The translations under genes and the position numbers were made by a program. A stretch of DNA of 16,489 nucleotides from Firmicutes bacterium ZCTH02-B6 (GTDB lineage: Bacteria > Bacillota > Limnochordia > Limnochordales > ZCTH02-B6): contig LZRQ01000063.1 in assembly GCA_002159155.1 (NCBI GenBank), positions 1 to 16,489 of the forward strand. Reading direction: 5' to 3'. The number at the start of each line of letters is the position of its first letter. Position 1 is the first letter of the stretch. The notes under the pieces were generated by a model. It saw nothing but the letters and a program-made list of their open reading frames with translations, did no database searches and had not been told where the DNA came from. Positions 7,625 to 14,785 of the stretch are shown one piece after another.

Positions 7625-8904
7625 CACTTGCCGTCATCGCCGTCACGTTTGTGGTGTTGATGGCCATTGGGGTTCCCATCGCGTTTGCTATCGCGATGAC
7701 CGCCTTCTCCGGCTTGCTGGCCGCGGGCATGCCGAACTTGGTTGTACTTCCCCAGCGCATGTTCACCGGCCTGGACAGCTTCCCAATCATGGCCATCCCG
7801 TTCTTCATCGCCGCGGGCTACGTGATGAACGAGTGTGATCTGACAGACAAGATCGTGGAGTTTTCCAAGAGCTTGGTCGGCCATATCACAGGCGGCCTGG
7901 CCCACGTCAACATCGCGGCCAGCATGTTTTTCGCCGGCCTCAGCGGCTCGGCGGTGGCCGACACCGCGGCCATCGGTGGGATGCTCATCCCCGCCATGGT
8001 GAAGCAGGGCTACACCCGGGACTTCTCGGCCGCCGTTACTGCGGTCTCCTCCGTCATGGCGCCGATTATCCCGCCCAGCATCCCGGCGGTCATCCTCGCG
8101 GTGATGACGGGGGTGTCCGTGGGCGCGGTTTTCGCCGCCGGGGTGCTGCCGGGTATCCTCATCGGGCTTTTCCAGATGGCCGTGGCGTACGTCATCTCCA
8201 AGCGCGACGGCTACCGGCCCAACAACCGGTGGGAGGGCTGGGGCAACGTCTTCCGCCAGTTCATTGCGGCGGCGCCGGCCCTGGTCATGCCGCTGATCAT
8301 CCTCGGCGGGGTGCTCGGGGGCGTTTTCACCGCGACGGAGGCGGGCGCCGTCGCAACCATTTACGGCGTGGTCGTTGGCCTGATCACCCGCAAGCTCAAC
8401 GCCCAGAAGCTGTGGACCGTGTTTGTGAACAGCGGGATCACTTCGGCGGTGATCCTTGTCGTCATCGGCGCCGCCAATGTCCTTAACTGGGTGATCGCCA
8501 CGCAGCAGGTGCCGGCCATAGTGCGCACGTTTCTGGATTCCGTGGTGTCCAGCCCTTGGATCGGCCTTCTGCTCTTGAACATCGTGTTCTTTATTGGCGG
8601 CATGCTGTTGGAAGGTATCGCAGCCATGACGCTGCTGGTGCCCATCCTGCTGCCGGCGGCGGTTGCGTGGGGGATCGATCCGCTTCTCTTCACCGTCTTG
8701 GTGCTGATCAACCTCAACATTGGGCTCGTCACACCTCCCGTGGCGCTGTGCCTTTACCTGGCGGCAGACATTGCCGAACGGCCCGCGGAGAAGGTGTTCG
8801 CCGCGGCGCTGCCGTTCCTGGTGGTAATGATCCTGGTGCTGCTCATTGTGACGTACGTGCCCGACTTTACCCTGTTCTTGCCGCGGCTTTTGGGATTGGC
8901 TTGA
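7621..8904 (+). CDS. dctM: TRAP transporter large permease subunit, DctM family
   Basis: A 427-residue, highly hydrophobic protein of normal DctM length that forms the transport channel and elevator core of the TRAP system, using the sodium gradient to import the substrate held by DctP. Conserved segments are FPIMAIPFFIAAGYVMN, the loop MFFAGLSGSAVADTAAIGGMLIPAM, VSSVMAPIIPPSIPAVI and, in the second half, GGVFTATEAGAVATIYG and LINLNIGLVTPPVALCLY, which reflect the internal duplication of the family. The GTG start lies in a GTGA overlap with dctQ, with GAGGGGGG at 7606-7613 seven bases upstream. The amidohydrolase gene follows only 24 bases later, so it is probably on the same transcript. Confidence 0.95.
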   Translation: MTLAVIAVTFVVLMAIGVPIAFAIAMTAFSGLLAAGMPNLVVLPQRMFTGLDSFPIMAIPFFIAAGYVMNECDLTDKIVEFSKSLVGHITGGLAHVNIAASMFFAGLSGSAVADTAAIGGMLIPAMVKQGYTRDFSAAVTAVSSVMAPIIPPSIPAVILAVMTGVSVGAVFAAGVLPGILIGLFQMAVAYVISKRDGYRPNNRWEGWGNVFRQFIAAAPALVMPLIILGGVLGGVFTATEAGAVATIYGVVVGLITRKLNAQKLWTVFVNSGITSAVILVVIGAANVLNWVIATQQVPAIVRTFLDSVVSSPWIGLLLLNIVFFIGGMLLEGIAAMTLLVPILLPAAVAWGIDPLLFTVLVLINLNIGLVTPPVALCLYLAADIAERPAEKVFAAALPFLVVMILVLLIVTYVPDFTLFLPRLLGLA

Positions 8905-8928
8905 CGCCGCCGGTGGGGGTCCGGAGCC

Positions 8929-10224
8929 GTGCAGAAGCGGGCCAGATATCGCGTCCGGGCGCAGGCGGTGTGGACGGGCGATGGCCCGCCTTTAGCCGGC
9001 GTGGACGTGTTGGTGGAAGGGAACCACATCCTGGCGCTGGTCCCCCGGGACCAGCCTCTACCTCTAGATTCGCCTGCCGAGAAGCCTGTACTCGGCCAGC
9101 CGCCAGGCGAAACGTTGCTGGACCTTGGGGAAATGTCATTGGTGCCGGGACTCATCGACGCCCACCTGCACCTGTGGGGGGTCGGCCCGCGGCCGCCCTG
9201 GGGTGGGGCTCCTTGGGCTTCCGCCTACCGGGCCATCGAGGCGGCGCAGGATTTGCGGCGTCTGCTTGAAGCCGGGTTCACCGCGGTCCGGTGCATGGGT
9301 GGTCCCTTGGGCCCCGCCCTCGAGCGGGCAGTAGCTGATGGGGTCATCTTGGGACCCCGCATCGTGGCCGCGGGCGACTACATCTGCCAACGGGGCGGGA
9401 CATGGGACCCCATTGGCCAGCCGGCAGCGGCGGCGGACGCGCTCGGCTTTTTTGCCGACGGCCCGGACGAATGCCGCCGCCGCGTTCGGGAGCGGGTGCG
9501 CAGCGGCAGCAGCGTCATCAAAGTAGGCTTGTCATCAGGCCTACCTGGCCGAGACCTAGTGCACCCTTGGGCCGACGCCACCGAACAGGCGGTGCCCAAC
9601 TACACGTTGGAGGAAATCCGGGCAGTGGTGGACGAGGCGCACCGCGTCGGGCTCATGGTGGCCGCGCACGCCATAGGCGAGGCTGCTGTGCGCCAGGCGG
9701 TAATGGCCGGCGTCGACACCGTCGAGCACGGCCACGGCGCAGCGCCGGAGACGTACGCCCTGATGGCGGAGCGGGGCATCATCCTGGTGCCGACCTTGGC
9801 CTTGCCGGCCATGCGGGCCCGCCAGGGTCCAGCCAAAGGCCTCGCACCAGAGCTGGCGGCAGTATGGCAGAGGCACCTGGACCAGCTTTTCGCCGCCGTG
9901 CGTATAGCTCGCGCCCACGGGGTAACCATCGCCGCCGGCACCGATTTCGTCGGCCCGCCCTACACCCCCATGGGGGAGAACGCGGTTCAGTTTGAGCTGT
10001 TGGTGGAGGCGGGCATGTCTCCGGCCGAGGCGCTGGCGGCCGGCACAGCCACGGCGGCACGGGCATTGGGACTTGCCGAGCTCATAGGCACCATCGCCCC
10101 GGGCAAGCTGGCTGACCTGGTCGGGGTGCGGGGGAGGCCGTGGGAGGACATCGCTGCTTTGCGGCTAGTTGGGTTCGTGATGGCCGGCGGTCGCGTGGTG
10201 GTGCACCGGTGTGGTACTGTTTAG
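8929..10224 (+). CDS. Metal-dependent amidohydrolase (imidazolonepropionase-related, COG1228-like)
   Basis: A 431-residue TIM-barrel hydrolase. Metal and catalytic residues expected of the superfamily are all visible: H79 and H81 (GLIDAHLHLWG), K198 (SSVIKVGLSSG, a candidate carboxylated lysine), H247 (VAAHAIGEAA), H267 (DTVEHGHG) and D339 (AAGTDF). The C-terminal APGKLADLVGVRGRPWEDIAAL is the usual return to the small beta domain. Relatives hydrolyse imidazolonepropionate, X-Pro dipeptides, lactones or amides; the substrate is unknown here. GTG 8929 is the best start in view, with only a weak G-rich site (around 8913-8919). Its place between transporter and regulator suggests that it acts on the imported compound or on a related amide or cyclic ester, releasing the acid for the upstream genes. 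Confidence 0.88.
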   Translation: MQKRARYRVRAQAVWTGDGPPLAGVDVLVEGNHILALVPRDQPLPLDSPAEKPVLGQPPGETLLDLGEMSLVPGLIDAHLHLWGVGPRPPWGGAPWASAYRAIEAAQDLRRLLEAGFTAVRCMGGPLGPALERAVADGVILGPRIVAAGDYICQRGGTWDPIGQPAAAADALGFFADGPDECRRRVRERVRSGSSVIKVGLSSGLPGRDLVHPWADATEQAVPNYTLEEIRAVVDEAHRVGLMVAAHAIGEAAVRQAVMAGVDTVEHGHGAAPETYALMAERGIILVPTLALPAMRARQGPAKGLAPELAAVWQRHLDQLFAAVRIARAHGVTIAAGTDFVGPPYTPMGENAVQFELLVEAGMSPAEALAAGTATAARALGLAELIGTIAPGKLADLVGVRGRPWEDIAALRLVGFVMAGGRVVVHRCGTV

Positions 10225-10269
10225 CTGAGGCGCCGCGCGACGCGTGGAAGGACTGGGGGGGAACCCTTC

Positions 10270-10947
10270 ATGACGAACTTGCAGGAAGTGCTGGCGCCGC
10301 GGGCGCTCGGCTCCTTGACGGATCAAATCTACGAGCAGCTCGAGCGGGCCATCCTCGAAGGCAAGCTGACCTTTGGCGAGCGCCTGGTCGAGGGGCAGCT
10401 GGCCAAAGCCTTTGGGACCAGCCGTTCGCCCATCCGGGAAGCGTTGCGGCGCTTGGAGGCCGAGGGCCTGGTCCAGATCGACGCCCGGCGCAGCGTCACG
10501 GTGATCAACCCGTCCCGGGAGGACATCATCGGGACTTTCGAAGTCCGGGAAGTCCTGGAAGGCATGGCGGCGCGCTTTGCCGCGGAACGGGCCACGCAGG
10601 AAGACCTGGACGCGATGGAGGCGTACCTGCGGCAGCGGCATGAGGAGGTTTCCCACCAGGAGACGGCCGGGCAGATTGTGAAGGGCGGGAAGGACTTTCA
10701 TGACCTGTTGCTCGCGGCCAGCCACCACAAGCAGCTGATCGACGCGCTGCAGGGACTCGTCAAGATCACGCGGCTGCTAAAGCACCGCTCCGCCGCGATC
10801 GAAGGCCGTCCGCAGGAAGCGCTGGCCGAGCACCGGGCCATCTTTGAGGCAATTCGCAACCGCAACCCCGAGCTAGCCGAGCGCCTGGCCCGGGAGCACG
10901 TGGCCAGGGTGAAACAGCGCTTTATCAAATCCACTTTCGGTGAATAA
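10270..10947 (+). CDS. GntR family transcriptional regulator with FCD domain
   Basis: A 225-residue regulator with an N-terminal winged helix-turn-helix (about 13-80; recognition region EGQLAKAFGTSRSPIREALRRLEAEGLV) and a C-terminal all-helical FCD ligand-binding domain (about 86-215). H144 (DFHDLL), H188 (AEHRAIFEAI) and H210 (REHV) are candidate metal ligands; FCD regulators often bind small organic acids through such a metal. The usual Asp four residues before the first His appears to be replaced by Gly, with D142 nearby. A G-run at 10255-10261 lies eight bases before the ATG. Being the last gene of the catabolic operon, it is the likely local regulator, probably a repressor released by a pathway acid. 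Its operator was not identified with confidence. Confidence 0.92.
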   Translation: MTNLQEVLAPRALGSLTDQIYEQLERAILEGKLTFGERLVEGQLAKAFGTSRSPIREALRRLEAEGLVQIDARRSVTVINPSREDIIGTFEVREVLEGMAARFAAERATQEDLDAMEAYLRQRHEEVSHQETAGQIVKGGKDFHDLLLAASHHKQLIDALQGLVKITRLLKHRSAAIEGRPQEALAEHRAIFEAIRNRNPELAERLAREHVARVKQRFIKSTFGE

Positions 10948-10955
10948 TTTCCCCA

Positions 10956-10988
10956 CCGCCCGGCACATGGGACGGGTGTTAGTGTTTT
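10956..10988 (+). terminator. Weak intrinsic terminator candidate after the GntR gene
   Basis: CCGCCC (10956-10961) pairs with GGG-CGG (10969-10975, one bulged A at 10972) around a 7-nt loop. A TTTT run follows at 10985-10988, but about nine bases after the stem, which is further than usual. It sits just after the last gene of the catabolic operon, where a terminator is expected, but the structure is weak. Confidence 0.3.
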
Positions 10989-11062
10989 CCACTCCAAATC
11001 CCTCTTGCTCTTCCCCAGGAGGACACTCGGCACGTGCCCGGGGGTCATCCGTCAGTGGCGCG

Positions 11063-11129
11063 TTCGCGCGAAATGCGCTATCTTTTGTTGTGGAGTTATT
11101 GTGTATATGGCGCGCCCGTTGACGGGCGC
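11063..11129 (+). promoter_or_regulatory. Putative promoter/operator region of the 2-oxoacid oxidoreductase operon
   Basis: The 199-base gap 10948-11146 is AT-richer than its surroundings at 11071-11110, which holds TATATG (11104-11109) as a possible -10-like element, but no good -35 at the right distance. TTCGCGCGAA (11063-11072) is a perfect 10-base palindrome. GCGCCCGT (11112-11119) and ACGGGCGC (11122-11129) form an 18-base palindrome with a 2-base centre, directly before the ribosome binding site AAGGGAGG (11132-11139). It could be a repressor operator overlapping the transcription start, or a small 5' leader hairpin limiting ribosome access. A further palindrome, GGCACGTGCC, lies at 11029-11038. 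Confidence 0.4.
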
Positions 11130-11146
11130 CGAAGGGAGGGTCAGCC

Positions 11147-12169
11147 ATGCCTGTGGGGGTGGCGTTGCCCGTCACAAACGAGGAAGGATTTTTTGAAATC
11201 CGGCTCGAGTCCATCGGGGGGCTCGGCGCCAACGTCGCGGGCAAGATCCTGGCTGAGGCGGGTGTGCTCTACAGCGGCCTCAACGGCTCCAACTTCGCCT
11301 CGTACGGATCTGAAAAGAAAGGCACGCCGGTCAAGAGCTTCGTCCGTTTTGCGGCCCCTGAAAAGGAAATCCGCAACGCGACGCCGGTGGAGCGTCCCCA
11401 CGTGCTCGGCATTTTCCACGAAGCCCTGGTGCTCTCGGACAAGAGCGTCTTGTCGGGGCTGTACTCGCATTCGGTGGTCGTCATCAACTCCCGCAAGGAT
11501 CCCGAAACCATGCGGGAGATGCTGGGGATCAAGGTGCGCAGGCTCGGCACTGTCCCGGCGCTGGACATCGCCACGGAAACCGGCAGCCGCACCAACATGG
11601 CCATGCTCGGCGCGATCACCAAGGCGTGCGAGTTCCTGTCGCCCGAGGGCGTCGTGGAAGCCATCCGGGACGCGCTGGGGACCCGCTACCCGCAGATGCT
11701 GCAGGGCAACCTGGAGGCCTTCTGGCGGGGGTACCACGGTGTAAAGTGGCACGAGGTGACGGTTTCCGAGGGTGAGGCCGAGCAGCCTTACGTGCGGCCG
11801 CAGCCGCTGTTCGGCTACGAAACCGCCACCCTCGGCGGGACGCTGGTGCGGCCCGGCACCACCTGGAACAAGGATATGTCCGCGTCCCGGCAAGGCCAGC
11901 TGCCCGAGTTTCTCCGGGACAAGTGCATCGACTGCGCCCAGTGCGACCTGGTGTGCCCGGACTACTGCTTTGTCTGGGAGATGGGCCAGGACAAGAAGGG
12001 GCGGCCCGCGATGGTGCTCAAGGGCATCGACTACCAGTACTGCAAGGGCTGCCTCAAGTGCGTGGAGGCGTGCCCCGTCGACGCTCTGGTAGCCATCCCT
12101 GAAGCCGACGGCTGGGCACCGGAGCACCGGGTGCAGCAGCGGTTTTCGATTATCGCAACTGTGGGGTGA
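11147..12169 (+). CDS. 2-oxoacid:ferredoxin oxidoreductase, fused gamma and delta (ferredoxin) subunits
   Basis: A 340-residue protein joining two subunits of the pyruvate/2-oxoacid:ferredoxin oxidoreductase family. Residues about 14-195 are the gamma domain (EIRLESIGGLGANVAGKILAEAG, GLNGSNFASYGSEKKGTPVKSFVRF), which helps bind CoA in the family. Residues about 225-335 are a delta-type 2x[4Fe-4S] ferredoxin domain with C260-x2-C263-x2-C266-x3-C270 and C299-x2-C302-x2-C305-x3-C309, each followed by Pro. It would carry electrons from the ThDP site to external ferredoxin. The ATG has AAGGGAGG at 11132-11139 seven bases upstream. The next gene supplies the alpha and beta parts, so the two genes together make the whole enzyme. 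Whether the substrate is pyruvate, a branched-chain 2-oxo acid or another acid cannot be told; oxalate oxidoreductase also uses a gamma-delta fusion. Confidence 0.9.
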   Translation: MPVGVALPVTNEEGFFEIRLESIGGLGANVAGKILAEAGVLYSGLNGSNFASYGSEKKGTPVKSFVRFAAPEKEIRNATPVERPHVLGIFHEALVLSDKSVLSGLYSHSVVVINSRKDPETMREMLGIKVRRLGTVPALDIATETGSRTNMAMLGAITKACEFLSPEGVVEAIRDALGTRYPQMLQGNLEAFWRGYHGVKWHEVTVSEGEAEQPYVRPQPLFGYETATLGGTLVRPGTTWNKDMSASRQGQLPEFLRDKCIDCAQCDLVCPDYCFVWEMGQDKKGRPAMVLKGIDYQYCKGCLKCVEACPVDALVAIPEADGWAPEHRVQQRFSIIATVG

Positions 12170-12174
12170 GGCTC

Positions 12175-14463
12175 ATGGCTTTGCGCCAGGAAGACATAAA
12201 GGTAGCAGCCCGTCCCGATCAGCGGATGGGCTTCTTGAGCGGCAATGAAATGGCGGCGCTGGCGGCGAGCCAGATCAACTTCCACGTCATGGGCTACTAC
12301 CCCATCACGCCGTCCACGGAAATTGCCGAGCTGTTGAGCGAGATGCAGGCCAACGGGGAGCACGACATCGTGCTCATCCCGGGCGACGGCGAGCACGGCG
12401 CCGCCGGCATCTGCTACGGCGCGACCACCGGCGGCGGGCGCGTGTTCAACGCGACCAGCGCCAACGGCCTGTTGTACGCGCTGGAGCAGCTGCCGGTCCA
12501 GTCGGGCACCCGGTTTCCGATGGTGCTGGACCTGGTGACCCGGTCGGTCAGCGGGCCCCTGGACATCCGCGGCGACCACTCGGACCTGTATTTCGCGATT
12601 CACACGGGCTGGATCGTGCTCTTGGCCCGGGATCCGCAGGCCGTCTACGACATGAACATCATGGCCGTGCGCATCGGCGAGGATCCGAGGGTGCAGCTGC
12701 CGGTCATCGTGGCCTATGACGGCTTCTTTACCAGCCACCAGAAGCGCCGCGTGCATTACTTCGCACACCAGGACACGGTGCAGCAGTTCATCGGGCCGGT
12801 GCCTGAGCGCATCACGGCGCTCAACCCGCGGCAGCCGGTCACCATCGGCCCGTACATGAACGACCCGGACCTGATCAACAACAAGTACCAGCTGCACAAG
12901 GCCATGGAGGCGGCCCGCGAGGTCATCGCCGAGGTGTTCGCGGAGTACGCGGAGCTCTCCGGGCGCCACTATCCGATCGTGGACCTGTACCGGATGGAGG
13001 ACGCGGAGGCGGCGGTGCTGCTGCTCAACTCCGCCGCGGAAACCGCCAAGGACGTGGCGGACCGCCTGCGGGAGCAGGGCTTGAAGGTGGGCGTCATCAG
13101 CCCCAACATCTTGCGGCCGTTCCCGGCCGAGGAAATCCGCAAGGCGTGCCGCAACCTCAAGGCGTTGCTCATCGGCGAGCGGGGCGACTCCTACGGCTCG
13201 GGCGGCGGTCCTTTGACCCACGAGGTCAAGGCGGCCCTCAAGGACGACCCGGAAAACCGCACGCTGGTGCTGACCCGCATCTACGGCCTGGGCGGCAAGG
13301 ACTTCTATCCCGACGACGCCGAGGCGTTCTTTAAGCTGGCCCTGGAGGCCGCGGAAACCGGGCGGGTCAAGGTGCGTTTCGACTACCACGGCGTGACGCC
13401 GGGCGATCCCAACCGGGTGCCGCCGCCGGGCACGCCGGTCATCTCCCGGGAAGAGGTGACAGGGCTTGTGTCGGTGACGCAGGACCCCGAGACCGGCCAG
13501 CTCAAGGTCAAGCTGCCGCCGCCGCGCCAGCTGATGGAGCGGCCCAAGCGCATCGCCCCCGGTCACGGGGCGTGCCCCGGGTGCGGCATCTTCCCGGCCA
13601 TCAACCAGTTCCTGGCTGCCCTCGAGGGCGACGTGGTGGTGCTGTACCAGACCGGTTGCGCGATGGTGGTGACCACGGGCTATCCGTTTACGGCTCACCG
13701 GATCACCTACATCCACAACCTGTTCCAAAACGGCGCGCCGACGCTGTCGGGGCTCGTGGAGATGTTCTTTGAGCGCAAGCGCCGGGGCGAGATCGACGTC
13801 GGCGAGGACATCACCTTTGTGATGATCACCGGCGACGGCGGCATGGACATCGGCATGGGCTCGGCCATCGGCACGGCCTTGCGCAACCACAAGATGATCA
13901 TCCTCGAGTACGACAACGAGGGCTACATGAACACGGGCAGCCAGCTGTCGTACTCGACGCCCATCGGGCACCGCACCTCCACGTCGGAGGTCGGGCCGCA
14001 CGGGCGGGGCAAGCTGTTCCACCACAAGGACACGCCCATGATCATGGCGGCCACCAACATCCCGTACGTGTTCACGGGCGTGGAGGCGTTCCCGCAGGAC
14101 CTGATGCGCAAGGCGGCCAAGGCCCAGTGGTACGCCAAGAACGAGGGCTTGGCCTACGGCAAGGTGCTCATCACCTGCCCGTTGAACTGGCGCAGCGAGG
14201 AGCGCCTCGGCACGGCCATCGTGGAGGCGGCGGTCAACAGCTGCTTCTTCCCGCTGTACGAGATCGAGCGGGGCGTCACCACGATCACGTACAACCCGGA
14301 GGAGAAGGGCAAGCGCATCCCCGTCAGCGAGTGGCTCAAGCTGATGGGCAAGACCCGCCACCTGCTGCGGCCGGAGAACAAGGACCTGCTCGAGGAGTTC
14401 GAGCGGGAAGTGGAGCGCCGGTGGCAGCGGCTCAAGGCCCGCCACGAGCACCCGTTGCTGTAA
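12175..14463 (+). CDS. 2-oxoacid:ferredoxin oxidoreductase, fused alpha and beta subunits
   Basis: A 762-residue fusion. The alpha part (about 15-400) has the pyrimidine-domain signature YPITPST at 42-48, IPGDGEHGAAGICYGATTGG and a transketolase-C-like domain II (AVLLLNSAAETAKDVADRL, VGVISPNILRPFP). A proline-rich linker (about 410-450) leads to the beta part with GHGACPGCG (C467, C470; [4Fe-4S] ligands), TGCAMV, the ThDP motif GDGG at 553 followed by EYDNEGYMNTG, and a late Cys in LITCPLNW that may complete the cluster. With the upstream gene it would oxidise a 2-oxo acid with CoA to acyl-CoA, CO2 and reduced ferredoxin. Start choice: a GTG at 12166 overlaps the previous stop as GTGA, a junction used elsewhere in this window, but the ATG at 12175 has GAGG just upstream; I prefer the ATG with moderate certainty. 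Confidence 0.9.
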   Translation: MALRQEDIKVAARPDQRMGFLSGNEMAALAASQINFHVMGYYPITPSTEIAELLSEMQANGEHDIVLIPGDGEHGAAGICYGATTGGGRVFNATSANGLLYALEQLPVQSGTRFPMVLDLVTRSVSGPLDIRGDHSDLYFAIHTGWIVLLARDPQAVYDMNIMAVRIGEDPRVQLPVIVAYDGFFTSHQKRRVHYFAHQDTVQQFIGPVPERITALNPRQPVTIGPYMNDPDLINNKYQLHKAMEAAREVIAEVFAEYAELSGRHYPIVDLYRMEDAEAAVLLLNSAAETAKDVADRLREQGLKVGVISPNILRPFPAEEIRKACRNLKALLIGERGDSYGSGGGPLTHEVKAALKDDPENRTLVLTRIYGLGGKDFYPDDAEAFFKLALEAAETGRVKVRFDYHGVTPGDPNRVPPPGTPVISREEVTGLVSVTQDPETGQLKVKLPPPRQLMERPKRIAPGHGACPGCGIFPAINQFLAALEGDVVVLYQTGCAMVVTTGYPFTAHRITYIHNLFQNGAPTLSGLVEMFFERKRRGEIDVGEDITFVMITGDGGMDIGMGSAIGTALRNHKMIILEYDNEGYMNTGSQLSYSTPIGHRTSTSEVGPHGRGKLFHHKDTPMIMAATNIPYVFTGVEAFPQDLMRKAAKAQWYAKNEGLAYGKVLITCPLNWRSEERLGTAIVEAAVNSCFFPLYEIERGVTTITYNPEEKGKRIPVSEWLKLMGKTRHLLRPENKDLLEEFEREVERRWQRLKARHEHPLL

Positions 14464-14527
14464 GGGGCGTCTCAAGACCGCTAAAGAGGGCGGCAAGACG
14501 GATCAACAAACGAGTAGGCGGCAAGGC

Positions 14528-14561
14528 GAAAGCGGCGCGATGAGCGCCGCTTTCATGTTTT
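14528..14561 (+). terminator. Strong intrinsic terminator of the oxidoreductase operon
   Basis: GAAAGCGGCGC (14528-14538) pairs perfectly with GCGCCGCTTTC (14544-14554), an 11-bp stem with a GATGA loop, followed by ATGTTTT. It stands 64 bases after the alpha-beta gene stop. The A-rich left and T-rich right ends of the stem mean it could also act, less well, on transcripts arriving from the convergent minus-strand gene. Confidence 0.85.
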
Positions 14562-14785
14562 CAGGCCTCCCCCGGAGCGGCCTACGGGCGGGGCTCTGTC
14601 CTCCGTGTGACGCCGGAGACCGCAAGCACCCTCCCGGCCGCTGCGTTCGTTCTTCCCGGAGTGGAGGGTGTACCAACTGGCGAACGCGCGCAAAGGGCCG
14701 TGGCACACGGCCTCCGGCCCCTTGAACGGCGTCTTGACGAACGTCTATGGCGGCTGCTCGCTTCTCCGCCCCGCGTCTACTTTTT
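14562..14785. other. Non-coding stretch between convergent genes, with one hairpin
   Basis: Together with the terminator this makes a gap of just over 300 bases between the oxidoreductase gene and the minus-strand dehydrogenase. I recognise no gene in it. GGCCGTG (14696-14702) and CACGGCC (14706-14712) form a perfect 7-bp hairpin with a 3-nt loop. Read on the minus strand it is followed by CTTTG, so it may be a weak terminator for the dehydrogenase gene. A short plus-strand open frame from GTG 14607 to 14825 has no recognisable motif and runs into the dehydrogenase 3' end; it is not called as a gene. Confidence 0.45.

Noticed and set aside
11119..11124. TTGACG as a -35 promoter element
   Set aside because: It lies inside the palindrome and only about 20 bases before the start codon, leaving no room for a -10 and leader.
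12031..14496. Very long minus-strand open frame (over 800 codons) opposite the alpha-beta oxidoreductase gene
   Set aside because: It is low-complexity, rich in Arg, His, Val and Leu with no family motif, and is explained by the high GC third-position bias of the real gene on the plus strand.
14489..14525. Direct repeat GGCGGCAAG at 14489-14497 and 14517-14525
   Set aside because: Nine bases of simple G/C-rich sequence, two copies only; no sign of an attachment site or mobile element.
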